This document shows, piece after piece, positions 1-5,170 of a stretch of 6,346 nt of DNA. The notes under the pieces are model-generated. The model worked only from the letters and a program-made list of their open reading frames with translations. It had not been told where the DNA came from and made no database searches. Position numbers and translations under genes: made by a program. This DNA is from Clostridiales bacterium. Lineage in GTDB: Bacteria > Bacillota_A > Clostridia > Oscillospirales > Acutalibacteraceae. The stretch's first letter is position 1. Each line of letters begins with the position of its first letter. The stretch is from the NCBI GenBank assembly GCA_009774735.1, contig VSOH01000092.1, positions 1-6,346 on the forward strand. The letters are read 5' to 3'.

Positions 1-92
1 CTGAAATTTACATTTTTCAGTGCCTCTACAGTGTGGCTTCCAAATCGGGTGGTGTATATTTTTTTTAATGAATTTACTTCAAGTATTGTCAT
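1..92 (-). CDS. BceA-like ABC transporter ATP-binding protein, N-terminal fragment (runs off window)
   Basis: Only the first 30 codons are present; the gene continues beyond base 1. The visible peptide begins MTILEVNSLKKIYTTRFG and continues with VEALKNVNFS. This is the usual opening of an ABC ATPase of the MacB/BceA/LolD class: strand 1 with 'L.V..L.K.Y', then 'v.AL..v.f', before the Walker A loop, which lies outside the window. The ATG is preceded by AAGGAGG at 100-106 with a 7-base spacer. It lies just downstream of a BceRS-type two-component system on the same strand, with a BceR-type operator in the gap. By knowledge of such modules it should encode the nucleotide-binding subunit of a peptide-antibiotic transporter, followed by a ten-helix BceB-like permease. 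No catalytic motif is visible, so the ABC call rests on the N-terminus and context. Confidence 0.8.
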   Translation of the reverse strand, partial: MTILEVNSLKKIYTTRFGSHTVEALKNVNF

Positions 93-119
93 AGCAAATC
101 CTCCTTATCTGATAGCTCT

Positions 120-128
120 ATTGTACCA
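120..128 (-). promoter_or_regulatory. Extended -10 promoter of the BceA-like transporter operon
   Basis: On the minus strand TACAAT (120-125) is preceded by TGG (126-128), forming an extended -10. No good -35 is found 16-18 bases upstream (GGAGCT or TGGAGC). A weak -35 is expected for a promoter that depends on an activator bound upstream at 181-194. The predicted start of transcription is near 113, giving a leader of about 20 bases with the AAGGAGG site. An alternative pair is TTGAGG (170-175) with TATGGA (146-151), 18-base spacer, which would place the operator right beside the -35. Confidence 0.5.
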
Positions 129-131
129 GAA

Positions 132-172
132 AGGGGAAATGAAGCTCCATAGCTTTTGCTTACATTTCCCCT
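132..172 (-). terminator. Intergenic hairpin after the two-component operon, possible weak terminator
   Basis: A perfect 10-bp inverted repeat pairs bases 132-141 with 163-172 (AGGGGAAATG/CATTTCCCCT). It continues by four more pairs (AAGC 142-145 with GCTT 158-161) across a single bulged base. In the minus direction it follows the kinase gene, but only TTT comes after the stem, so it would be a weak Rho-independent terminator or a stabilising hairpin. It also covers the spacer and -35 region of the downstream transporter promoter. Confidence 0.4.
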
Positions 173-180
173 CAAACTTC

Positions 181-194
181 TTACATTATTGTAA
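181..194. promoter_or_regulatory. BceR-type operator (TTACA-N4-TGTAA)
   Basis: The sequence TTACA-TTAT-TGTAA is a perfect inverted repeat and exactly matches the TNACA-N4-TGTAA pattern described for BceR-like regulators of Firmicutes. The dyad extends to CTTCTTAC (177-184)/GTAAGAAG (191-198). It lies between the kinase stop and the transporter start, about 74 bases upstream of the predicted transcription start. A second TTACA half-site starts at 160, exactly 21 bases (two helical turns) nearer the promoter. That could be the weaker secondary site known from such promoters. Confidence 0.75.
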
Positions 195-207
195 GAAGAG
201 CAATATT

Positions 208-1197
208 TTATTCAACTTCAAGGTCACTGCTGTCAAGACCTATTTCAATTACTGTTCCTTTACCCTGTACTGAGCTTGCGGAGATTGTGTGATTTAAATT
301 TTTGCATATCATTCTGCATAGATGCAGTCCGATGCCGCTTGCTTTTTTATCAGTGCGTCCGTTGTAGCCAGTAAAGCCTCTGTCAAATATTCTCGGCAAA
401 TCCTCGGGAGCAATACCGATTCCTGTGTCCTCAATACAAAGCGTTTTGGGCTTTTTCAGGTATATTGAAATTGTGCCGCTGTCAGTATATTTCAGTGCAT
501 TTGAAAGAACCTGTTCAATTACAAATGACAGCCATTTTTCATCTGTTAAAACAGTTTCCTCCTGAAGTCGGTAATCAAGCCTGATTTTTCGCCTTATGAA
601 TTGCTTTGAAAATTTTTTCACGCAGGCTTTAACGATTTGGTCAAGCTCGTATTCCTTGATTATATAATCAGTATAATCTGACTCCAGTCTGAGAAACATA
701 AGCACCATTTCAACATATTGCTCAATTTTTACTAAATCCTCTGTTAAATCGTTTGAAAAATCAGAGTCATCATTCTGCAGCTTAAGGCTCATTGATGCAA
801 TCGGTGTTTTAATCTGATGCACCCAGGCTGTGTAATAATCAGTCATATTTGACAGGTGTACATTCATTTGTGTGGTTCTCATTGCCTGTTCTTCTTTAAT
901 AAGTCCGATTATTTTTTGATAGTCCTTGTCCTCAATTGTTGCTGCTTTTGGGAAATAATCCATAAGCTCAATACTTAGCTGCTGAATTCTGATAAGCTCA
1001 AGGTGTTTTTTGTGAGCTCTTTTGTAATCGGCAACCAATATAACCGTACCGAAAAAAGCACTGACCGCCATAGGGTAAAGTACTGCACCAAGCGGCAGAT
1101 GATAAAGAGAATAGCTGACTGCGAATATGGATGCAGTTAATATAAAAATGATTATTCCTGCTTTTTTCTGATTAATATAAGATAAAAAGAATTTCAT
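208..1197 (-). CDS. bceS: BceS-type intramembrane-sensing histidine kinase
   Basis: The 329-residue protein has the short layout of BceS-like kinases. Two N-terminal membrane helices (about residues 14-32 and 36-57) are joined by only a few residues, leaving almost no extracellular sensor. A dimerisation/phosphoacceptor helix carries His127 in WVHQIKTP. An HATPase domain follows, with the N box around Asn233 (EQVLSNALKYT), the G1 box DTGIGI (257-262), the F region RIFDRGFTG, and the G2 box GIGLHL (288-293). All key residues are intact. The ATG at 1197 is chosen over an upstream TTG (1218) because AAGGAAA (1203-1209) fits it and the TTG lies inside the regulator gene. The regulator stop is 10 bases upstream, so the two are cotranscribed. 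By family knowledge such kinases sense through complex formation with a BceAB-type transporter, whose gene begins downstream. The inducing peptide cannot be told from sequence. Confidence 0.92.
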   Translation of the reverse strand: MKFFLSYINQKKAGIIIFILTASIFAVSYSLYHLPLGAVLYPMAVSAFFGTVILVADYKRAHKKHLELIRIQQLSIELMDYFPKAATIEDKDYQKIIGLIKEEQAMRTTQMNVHLSNMTDYYTAWVHQIKTPIASMSLKLQNDDSDFSNDLTEDLVKIEQYVEMVLMFLRLESDYTDYIIKEYELDQIVKACVKKFSKQFIRRKIRLDYRLQEETVLTDEKWLSFVIEQVLSNALKYTDSGTISIYLKKPKTLCIEDTGIGIAPEDLPRIFDRGFTGYNGRTDKKASGIGLHLCRMICKNLNHTISASSVQGKGTVIEIGLDSSDLEVE

Positions 1198-1202
1198 ATA
1201 GT

Positions 1203-1209
1203 TTTCCTT
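1203..1209 (-). promoter_or_regulatory. Ribosome binding site of the kinase gene
   Basis: AAGGAAA on the minus strand lies 5 bases before the ATG at 1197 and overlaps the regulator stop codon (1208-1210), which suggests translational coupling. It decides the kinase start in favour of MKFFLSY over the upstream TTG. Confidence 0.7.
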
Positions 1210-1879
1210 ATTCCACAATATAACCCATTTTAAATTTAGTGATTATAAAGCCGTCAAGCCCTGCATCCTCAAGCTTTTTTCTCAGTCTGCTCACATTGAC
1301 CGTCAGGGTGTTTTCATCAACAAAGCTGTCGGTTTTCCAAAGCTTTTCCATAAGGCTTTCACGGCTGATTATTTTTCCCTTGTTTTTCATAAGCGTTAAC
1401 AGGATGATATACTCATTTTTGGTCAGCGGTATGCTTTCACCGTTGTAAATAAGTGTGCTGTCGCCGGTGTTGAGCAGTGCACCGCGATGCTCTATTATTG
1501 CTACAGACTCTGCAAAATCATATGTTCTCCTCAGCATTGCCTGAATTTTTGCAATAAGAACGCTTTGCTCAAAGGGCTTTGCAATAAAGTCGTCACCGCC
1601 CATGTTCATTGCCATAATAATATTCATATTGTCGGATGCGGAGGATATAAAAATGACGGGAACCTTTGATACCTTTCTGATTTCACTGCACCAGTGGTAA
1701 CCGTTATAGAAGGGCAGAGATATATCCATTAATACCAGATGCGGGTCATATTCGGCAAATTCTGCCATAATGCTGCTGAAGCTCTGTGCACACCTTGCTT
1801 CCATATTCCACAGCTCTGCCTGCTTTTTTATGGCTTGTGCTATCCCTCTGTCATCCTCAACTATAAAAATACGGTACAT
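1208..1879 (-). CDS. bceR: BceR-type OmpR/PhoB-family response regulator
   Basis: The 223-residue protein is of normal length for this family. The receiver domain (1-118) has the acidic pair Asp9-Asp10 (IVEDD), phosphoacceptor Asp52 in LVLMDISLP, a Ser switch residue near 79-80 (VIFISSAS), and Lys101 in AKPF. The C-terminal winged-helix domain (about 128-223) shows 'PLTKNEYIIL', 'IISRESLMEKLW', a recognition helix around 'NTLTVNVSRLRKKL', and the terminal hairpin ending 'KMGYIVE'. The ATG at 1879 starts at the conserved 'MYRIFIVEDD' and has GAGGAAG (1886-1892) with a 6-base spacer. The upstream in-frame extension has no such site and includes the promoter, so it is rejected. It is the first gene of the operon with the kinase. 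The operator at 181-194 suggests that it activates the adjacent transporter genes, while its own promoter looks constitutive. Confidence 0.93.
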   Translation of the reverse strand: MYRIFIVEDDRGIAQAIKKQAELWNMEARCAQSFSSIMAEFAEYDPHLVLMDISLPFYNGYHWCSEIRKVSKVPVIFISSASDNMNIIMAMNMGGDDFIAKPFEQSVLIAKIQAMLRRTYDFAESVAIIEHRGALLNTGDSTLIYNGESIPLTKNEYIILLTLMKNKGKIISRESLMEKLWKTDSFVDENTLTVNVSRLRKKLEDAGLDGFIITKFKMGYIVE

Positions 1880-1907
1880 AGCTAACTTCCTCATTGTGTT
1901 TTTATTT

Positions 1908-1936
1908 ATTTTATCACGGTGCAAATTGTTTGTAAA
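1908..1936 (-). promoter_or_regulatory. Promoter of the response regulator-kinase operon
   Basis: On the minus strand TTTACA (1931-1936) and TAAAAT (1908-1913) are separated by 17 bases, with TGA just before the -10 (extended -10). Both boxes match 5 of 6 consensus bases. The predicted start is near 1900, a short leader before the GAGGAAG site. No BceR-type inverted repeat is visible beside it, so the operon is probably expressed at a steady basal level. Confidence 0.75.
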
Positions 1937-1964
1937 TGCCATAAAGCTTAATGTTTTTTTAATA

Positions 1965-1993
1965 TTGCATTTATCTGCTGTATATAGTATAAT
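1965..1993 (+). promoter_or_regulatory. Promoter of the structured leader and MATE remnant
   Basis: A consensus TATAAT (1988-1993) has a weak TTGCAT (1965-1970) 17 bases upstream. The predicted start of transcription is near 2000, a dozen bases before the first leader hairpin. It is divergent from the regulator promoter, with under 30 bases between the two. Confidence 0.6.
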
Positions 1994-2011
1994 TACAGAA
2001 AAATAAATATT

Positions 2012-2090
2012 GTTCACCGCCGGGTGATTTCAGTGCTGAAATTCGTATCGTTAGGCCATAGAAGATACGAGCTTCGGCACTTTTATTTTT
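2012..2090 (+). promoter_or_regulatory. Candidate guanidine-IV (mepA-motif) riboswitch leader
   Basis: The leader begins with hairpin P1, TCACC (2014-2018)/GGTGA (2023-2027), with loop GCCG. Hairpin P2, TCGTATC (2043-2049)/GATACGA (2064-2070), has a 14-base loop with GGCC at 2054-2057. The GCC of loop 1 can pair with the GGC of loop 2, giving a kissing-loop contact. P2 extends at its base by GTGCTGAA (2033-2040)/TTCGGCAC (2073-2080) into a terminator, while ATTTCA (2027-2032)/TGAAAT (2037-2042) is a competing hairpin. From family knowledge, guanidine-IV riboswitches consist of two hairpins with a loop-loop contact in front of MATE (mepA) exporter genes and prevent termination when guanidine binds. 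The MATE remnant downstream supports the call. The identification is from recalled architecture and context, not a model search. Confidence 0.6.
2033..2090 (+). terminator. Leader terminator (expression platform)
   Basis: An 8-bp stem GTGCTGAA/TTCGGCAC (2033-2040 with 2073-2080, one G-U pair) stacks through a small AT/GC internal mismatch on the 7-bp P2 stem. It is followed at once by TTTTATTTTT (2081-2090), a typical intrinsic terminator. It lies before the ribosome binding site, so it would stop transcription ahead of the coding region. The competing hairpin at 2027-2042 would take up its 5' arm. Confidence 0.75.
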
Positions 2091-2097
2091 GCCTGTA

Positions 2098-2104
2098 AAA
2101 GGAG
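2098..2104 (+). promoter_or_regulatory. Ribosome binding site of the MATE remnant
   Basis: AAAGGAG stands 7 bases before the ATG at 2112 and is intact. It decides that start over the in-frame TTG at 2106, which would be too close to the site. Confidence 0.65.
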
Positions 2105-2111
2105 ATTGTCA

Positions 2112-2402
2112 ATGCGTAACAAAAACTTGCTTAAGGAATTTATAAAGTATATTTCATTTATATCCTGTCCTTTCGTGGGCTTTAATATTATTGCCTCAAC
2201 CTGTTTTGCTTCAACGGAAAATCCAAAGCCTGCAAATATCATTTCAATTTTAAGGGGCTTCATCATTATTATTCCTATGGTGTTTCTGATGTCAGCCTTG
2301 TTGAAAATGCTTGGTGTCTGGCTTGCCTTTCCTTTAACCGAGTTTGTTGCTGCTGTGATAGGTGCTGTACTGTTTAAATATGGCAGTAATAAACAGATAT
2401 AA
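2112..2402 (+). pseudogene. Remnant of a MATE-family multidrug exporter (C-terminal part, internally deleted)
   Basis: The 96-codon reading frame matches the end of a MATE (MepA/DinF-type) transporter. The stretch 'PFVGFNIIASTCFASTEN' followed by 'ILRGFIIIIP' and 'GVWLAFPLTEF' is the usual order of the last two or three membrane segments in this family. Intact members have about 440-460 residues and twelve helices, so some 350 residues are missing. The first residues, MRNKNLLKEFIKYI, resemble a MATE N-terminus, and promoter, leader and ribosome site are all in place. I infer an in-frame internal deletion that joined the start of the gene to its last fifth, near residues 11-16. Two clear hydrophobic segments remain (about 45-63 and 68-88). 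The product might still be made as a small membrane protein, but it cannot form a MATE transport path. A genuine small protein is less likely. Confidence 0.75.
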
Positions 2403-2406
2403 AATA

Positions 2407-2436
2407 AAAGAGCAATGTGTTTTTACATTGCTCTTT
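2407..2436. terminator. Bidirectional terminator between convergent genes
   Basis: AAAGAGCAATGT (2407-2418) and ACATTGCTCTTT (2425-2436) form a perfect 12-bp stem with a 6-base loop. In the minus direction it is followed by TATTTTA, giving a good U-tract for the acyl-CoA synthetase gene. In the plus direction the arm ends in TTT, with a T-run only further on, so termination of the MATE remnant is likely weaker. Confidence 0.85.
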
Positions 2437-2453
2437 CAGATTGATAATTGTTT

Positions 2454-4133
2454 TTATTTAAGCACCTTGAAATCAACCTTGCCGATTTTTGTTCTTGGCA
2501 GCTCGTCGATAAATTCAATCTGCTTTGGTACCGACCATTTTGAGAGGTTCTGCATACCGAAGTCAATAATTTTCTTTTTCAGTGCTTCTTCATCGTCAGA
2601 TGCATATTTCTTGTTTTTAACAACAAACAGCTTTAATTTTGTATTGCCTTCCTCGCCTGTACCGATTGCACAGCAGTCATAAATTTCTGCCATAGCACGA
2701 TATGACTCCTCGATAAATGAAGGATAAACAAGGTAGCCGCTGATTTTGTAAACTCTCTTTAATCTCTGACGGTAATAGATGTCGTTTGTGCCATCCTCAA
2801 TAAAGCACATATCACCGGTGTGAAGCCATACTCTGCCGTCGTCGTGCTTAACAAGCATTTTTGCAGTTTCCTCAGGGTCGTTCCAGTAGCCCTGCATAAG
2901 TGTAGGACCGTAAACGCAAAGCTCACCATCCTCGCCCTTAACCTCCTCGGTGGTACCCGGCTTAACCGTCATAACCTCAATGTTATATGTAGGCAAACCG
3001 ATACAGCCTTGAGGAGCTTCTCTTCTCATATCGGTAAATGAGCAGACAGTTACACATTCAGTTAAGCCATAGCCTGTTGCAAAATGGAATTTAGAGCCGT
3101 TTTCTTTAAGCATTCTGTCCATTTTTTCAGTCAGTGAATAAGGTACAACGTCACCGCCTGAGCCGATAAGCTTCATTGAACTCATATCAACACCCTTAAG
3201 GTAACCTGCTTTGTAAACCTTTTCAAAAAAGTCAGGTACGCCGAATACATAGTTGATGTGATATTTTTTGATTGCATCAGAGCACATTTTTGCATCAAAC
3301 TGCGGGAACAGTGACTGAGCCTGACCCACAATAATTGAGTAATGCATACACATACCGAAGCCGAAGCCGTGGAAAACAGGGAGTGCTGTAAGCATAACGT
3401 CGTTGTCAGGGTCAATCTTCTTTTCGATAACAGTGTCAACAACATCCCATACCTCATAAGAAAGATTGTTGATATTGTAGTTTGAAAGCATAACTGCTTT
3501 TGGATTGCCTGTTGTGCCGCCCGTCATCATTGTAACAGCGGTTGCGTTATAATCAGTTTCAATTTCAACTGTGTGATTTTCAAGATATTTCTTGCCCTCT
3601 GCAAGAAAATCTGTCCATTCAATGAGTTTTCTGACGCCGGTTGCTTTAGCAGTTTTACCCTTGATTTTTTTCTTGTAGAGCATATTTGCAATAAAGCCGT
3701 AAGGTGTTTTAGGGAAGTACTGTGCAGTTCTGCATTTTACAAGCGTTAAATCGTTCATTCCTGCAAATGCCTTTTCACTTACATCAAAGCAAAAAGCAAA
3801 CTTTGCACCGACAAGATTTTTTGCATACTGTGCTTCACTTGCAACCGAAAGCGGATGAAGCATTGACGCAATTGCACCGATTTTATTAATAGCATAAATT
3901 GCTGCGATGCACTGCGGCATATTCGGTGCACAGACAATGACTCTGTCACCCTTTCTTACACCGTTTGCAAGAAGTGCTGCCGCACAGTCGTTAACCATTT
4001 CATCTGCCTGATTCCAGCTTATGGTATTGTTGTAATAATAAAAGCACGGTTTGTTACCTCTTGCGGCAACAGAATCCATGAATTTTTCATACATAGTCTT
4101 TTTCACATCATATTTGCTGGTGAATTCTGCCAT
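2454..4133 (-). CDS. Adenylate-forming acyl-CoA synthetase (AMP-binding/ANL family)
   Basis: The 559-residue protein should activate a carboxylic acid to an acyl-AMP and pass it to CoA in the cytoplasm. The ANL motifs are in order: A3 P-loop TMMTGGTTGNPKAVMLSN (201-218), A5 GYGLTE (354-359), A7 LHTGD with Asp441, A8 around Arg457 (RQRLKR...KISGY), and A10 PRTKIGK with the catalytic lysine Lys552. An Arg (460) stands where the hinge Asp often is. There is no carrier domain, so it is a free-standing ligase, not a peptide synthetase module. Length and composition fit fatty-acyl-CoA ligases of gut Clostridia, but the chain length or aromatic preference cannot be read from sequence. The ATG at 4133 has GGAGG at 4141-4145 (7-base spacer) and begins MAEFTSKY; the 15-codon upstream extension lacks a site. 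It stands alone, with its own promoter and terminator. Confidence 0.92.
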   Translation of the reverse strand: MAEFTSKYDVKKTMYEKFMDSVAARGNKPCFYYYNNTISWNQADEMVNDCAAALLANGVRKGDRVIVCAPNMPQCIAAIYAINKIGAIASMLHPLSVASEAQYAKNLVGAKFAFCFDVSEKAFAGMNDLTLVKCRTAQYFPKTPYGFIANMLYKKKIKGKTAKATGVRKLIEWTDFLAEGKKYLENHTVEIETDYNATAVTMMTGGTTGNPKAVMLSNYNINNLSYEVWDVVDTVIEKKIDPDNDVMLTALPVFHGFGFGMCMHYSIIVGQAQSLFPQFDAKMCSDAIKKYHINYVFGVPDFFEKVYKAGYLKGVDMSSMKLIGSGGDVVPYSLTEKMDRMLKENGSKFHFATGYGLTECVTVCSFTDMRREAPQGCIGLPTYNIEVMTVKPGTTEEVKGEDGELCVYGPTLMQGYWNDPEETAKMLVKHDDGRVWLHTGDMCFIEDGTNDIYYRQRLKRVYKISGYLVYPSFIEESYRAMAEIYDCCAIGTGEEGNTKLKLFVVKNKKYASDDEEALKKKIIDFGMQNLSKWSVPKQIEFIDELPRTKIGKVDFKVLK

Positions 4134-4140
4134 ATGTCTG

Positions 4141-4145
4141 CCTCC
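4141..4145 (-). promoter_or_regulatory. Ribosome binding site of the acyl-CoA synthetase gene
   Basis: GGAGG on the minus strand lies 7 bases before the ATG at 4133. It supports that start rather than the in-frame ATG at 4178, which falls just inside the 5' end of the predicted transcript. Confidence 0.75.
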
Positions 4146-4190
4146 ATTATCTTGAACACATTGCGTGTTTATGTTCATTTTCTGCTGATG

Positions 4191-4219
4191 ATTATATCAA
4201 TCTAAAATACATTTGTCTA
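4191..4219 (-). promoter_or_regulatory. Promoter of the acyl-CoA synthetase gene
   Basis: On the minus strand TAGACA (4214-4219) and TATAAT (4191-4196) are 17 bases apart, with TGA before the -10 (extended -10). The predicted start is near 4184, giving a leader of about 50 bases. Within the leader TGAACA (4153-4158)/TGTTCA (4172-4177) can fold into a small hairpin upstream of the ribosome site. Confidence 0.8.
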
Positions 4220-4236
4220 CTATTTTTACCAATAGT
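4219..4236. repeat. Inverted repeat ACTATT-N6-AATAGT, possible operator
   Basis: A perfect 6-bp dyad (4219-4224 and 4231-4236) touches the upstream edge of the -35 box of the acyl-CoA synthetase promoter in the shared divergent region. The size and position fit a dimeric regulator site, but AT-rich DNA gives such repeats by chance and no regulator gene is adjacent. Confidence 0.3.
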
Positions 4237-4253
4237 TTATATTTGTTTAATAA

Positions 4254-4281
4254 TTGACAAGCTGTTTGTTAACATTATATT
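4254..4281 (+). promoter_or_regulatory. Upstream tandem promoter of the DUF2238-like gene
   Basis: TTGACA (4254-4259) is a perfect -35, with TATATT (4276-4281) 16 bases downstream. It points to the same gene as the nearer promoter at 4281-4308 and is probably the weaker of the two. Confidence 0.45.
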
Positions 4282-4308
4282 TGACATTTTTTTTATATGT
4301 GTTAAAAT
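4281..4308 (+). promoter_or_regulatory. Main promoter of the DUF2238-like gene
   Basis: TTGACA (4281-4286) and TAAAAT (4303-4308) are 16 bases apart, with TGT just before the -10 (extended -10). Transcription would begin near 4315, leaving a very short leader before the GAGG site at 4327-4330. Confidence 0.75.
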
Positions 4309-4337
4309 GAAACATATTTTATATTTGAGGTGCACTT

Positions 4338-5021
4338 GTGGCTTATAAAATAAAAAAAGACCCTATAAATAAAATACCTAAACTACAGCTTATATTTTGG
4401 CTGATTGTCAGAGTGTCAATGCTCATATGTGCCGCATATTCATTTATTCATGGTGATGTGGTGATGGGCTTTGAGAGTGTGTTCTGCTTCATTTTTACGC
4501 ATTTGTGGGATATGTTTCAGGTTTTCGGAAACGGCAGCTTTATTGAGGAGGTGCCGCCTCTCAGTCAGACAATGCTGAATATCATCATTTTTGTGGGCAT
4601 TGTAATAGGCTCCTATTTTGGCTTTTTTGACAGCATTTCATGGTTTGATAATATGATGCATATTCTGTCAGGTTTTGTCTGTGCCGTGTTCGGCTACGAT
4701 TTTGCCGTTATTATTCAGCGTAAAAAGGGGCAGTGTGCTGCAACCCTTGCTGCAATTTTTTCAATAATGTTTGCACTTTCAATTGCAGTGGGTTGGGAAT
4801 TCTACGAGTTTTTGATGGACTATCTTCACGGGACAAACCTTCAGCTTTCAAAGGCAGGACCGGAAACAGCAATGTTTGACCTTTCAAAGTATAATAATGA
4901 ATATGGGTATCTCGGTCTTGTTGATACTATGACCGATATGATGATGAATGCCTGCGGCGGTTTGGTCGGTATGGTGTTTATGATAGTGCTCAGAAACAGA
5001 AAAAAGAAAAAGAATAAATAA
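4338..5021 (+). CDS. DUF2238/YjdF-like multipass membrane protein of unknown function
   Basis: The 227-residue protein has a basic N-terminus, about six hydrophobic segments (roughly 17-35, 44-60, 79-97, 105-126, 134-152, 203-218), and a lysine-rich tail. It has conserved-looking polar residues inside or beside membrane segments: Asp104 and His108 in WFDNMMHILSGF, Trp153-Glu154 and Glu157 in GWEFYEF, and Asp196/Asp200 with Asn204 in DTMTDMMMNACGGLVG. This set (D-x3-H-x3-G, W-E-x2-E, D-T-x2-D-x3-N-x2-G) is what I associate with the DUF2238 family, whose function is not established. Paired acids and a histidine suggest metal or ion binding, or a membrane enzyme, but that is inference. The start is GTG at 4338, with GAGG at 4327-4330 and a 7-base spacer; no in-frame ATG fits better. 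It is divergent from the acyl-CoA synthetase gene. Confidence 0.7.
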   Translation: MAYKIKKDPINKIPKLQLIFWLIVRVSMLICAAYSFIHGDVVMGFESVFCFIFTHLWDMFQVFGNGSFIEEVPPLSQTMLNIIIFVGIVIGSYFGFFDSISWFDNMMHILSGFVCAVFGYDFAVIIQRKKGQCAATLAAIFSIMFALSIAVGWEFYEFLMDYLHGTNLQLSKAGPETAMFDLSKYNNEYGYLGLVDTMTDMMMNACGGLVGMVFMIVLRNRKKKKNK

Positions 5022-5023
5022 CA

Positions 5024-5170
5024 TTAAATAACAGAGTGCCCGAAGGTAAATCCGTCTGCTTAGACTGTCAATAAAGTGGGCTGAACCACGCACTAAAATT
5101 AATGAACAGAAAATTTACTGTTTCATATGATATAGGGCAGAGGTTTGTTTCTGCTGTTAAAACAATTTAA
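5024..5170 (+). ncRNA. Possible structured non-coding RNA or 3'-UTR element
   Basis: The 261-base gap between the genes is not plain spacer. Bases 5035-5094 can fold as a compact three-helix unit: AGTGC (5035-5039)/GCACT (5090-5094) encloses GTCT-GCTT-AGAC (5054-5065) and GTGG-N6-CCAC (5076-5089), the latter directly abutting the closing stem. An alternative nested fold pairs TTAAAT and AACAG (5024-5034) with CTGTT and ATTTAA (5154-5170), plus TGCCC (5037-5041)/GGGCA (5135-5139). That gives a rod with a large internal bubble, loosely like 6S RNA. The GC content is higher than in the surrounding spacer, and a strong terminator follows. No promoter lies in front, so it may simply be the 3' end of the upstream transcript. 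I do not recognise the family. Confidence 0.35.

Noticed and set aside
31..273. Plus-strand open frame across the operator region
   Set aside because: It runs antisense to the ABC gene start, through the operator and into the kinase 3' end; no ribosome site and no recognisable protein.
1198..1218. TTG start giving the kinase seven extra residues
   Set aside because: It lies inside the regulator gene without a ribosome site, whereas AAGGAAA fits the ATG at 1197.
1880..2017. N-terminal extension of the response regulator by 46 codons
   Set aside because: It starts at a non-ATG codon, has no ribosome site, covers the promoter at 1908-1936 and precedes the conserved receiver start; the ATG at 1879 with GAGGAAG is much better.
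2014..2027. CCGCCGGG resembling part of a ZTP (pfl) riboswitch
   Set aside because: The other conserved segment of that class is absent upstream, and the transcript appears to begin at about 2000, too close for it.
2362..2682. Plus-strand open frame opposite the end of the acyl-CoA synthetase gene
   Set aside because: It overlaps the terminator and a clear ANL coding region, and the peptide matches nothing known to me.
3182..3457. Open frame within the acyl-CoA synthetase gene on the same strand
   Set aside because: It lies wholly within the intact ANL coding sequence in another frame; low-complexity Leu/Ser/Thr composition and no ribosome site.
5066..5071. TTGACA on the minus strand within the structured gap
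   Set aside because: No acceptable -10 16-18 bases downstream, and no minus-strand gene follows it.
4884..5093. His-rich minus-strand open frame overlapping the DUF2238-like gene end
   Set aside because: No ribosome site or promoter, and most of it is antisense to a well-supported gene; the His-rich part is the complement of ATG-rich coding DNA.
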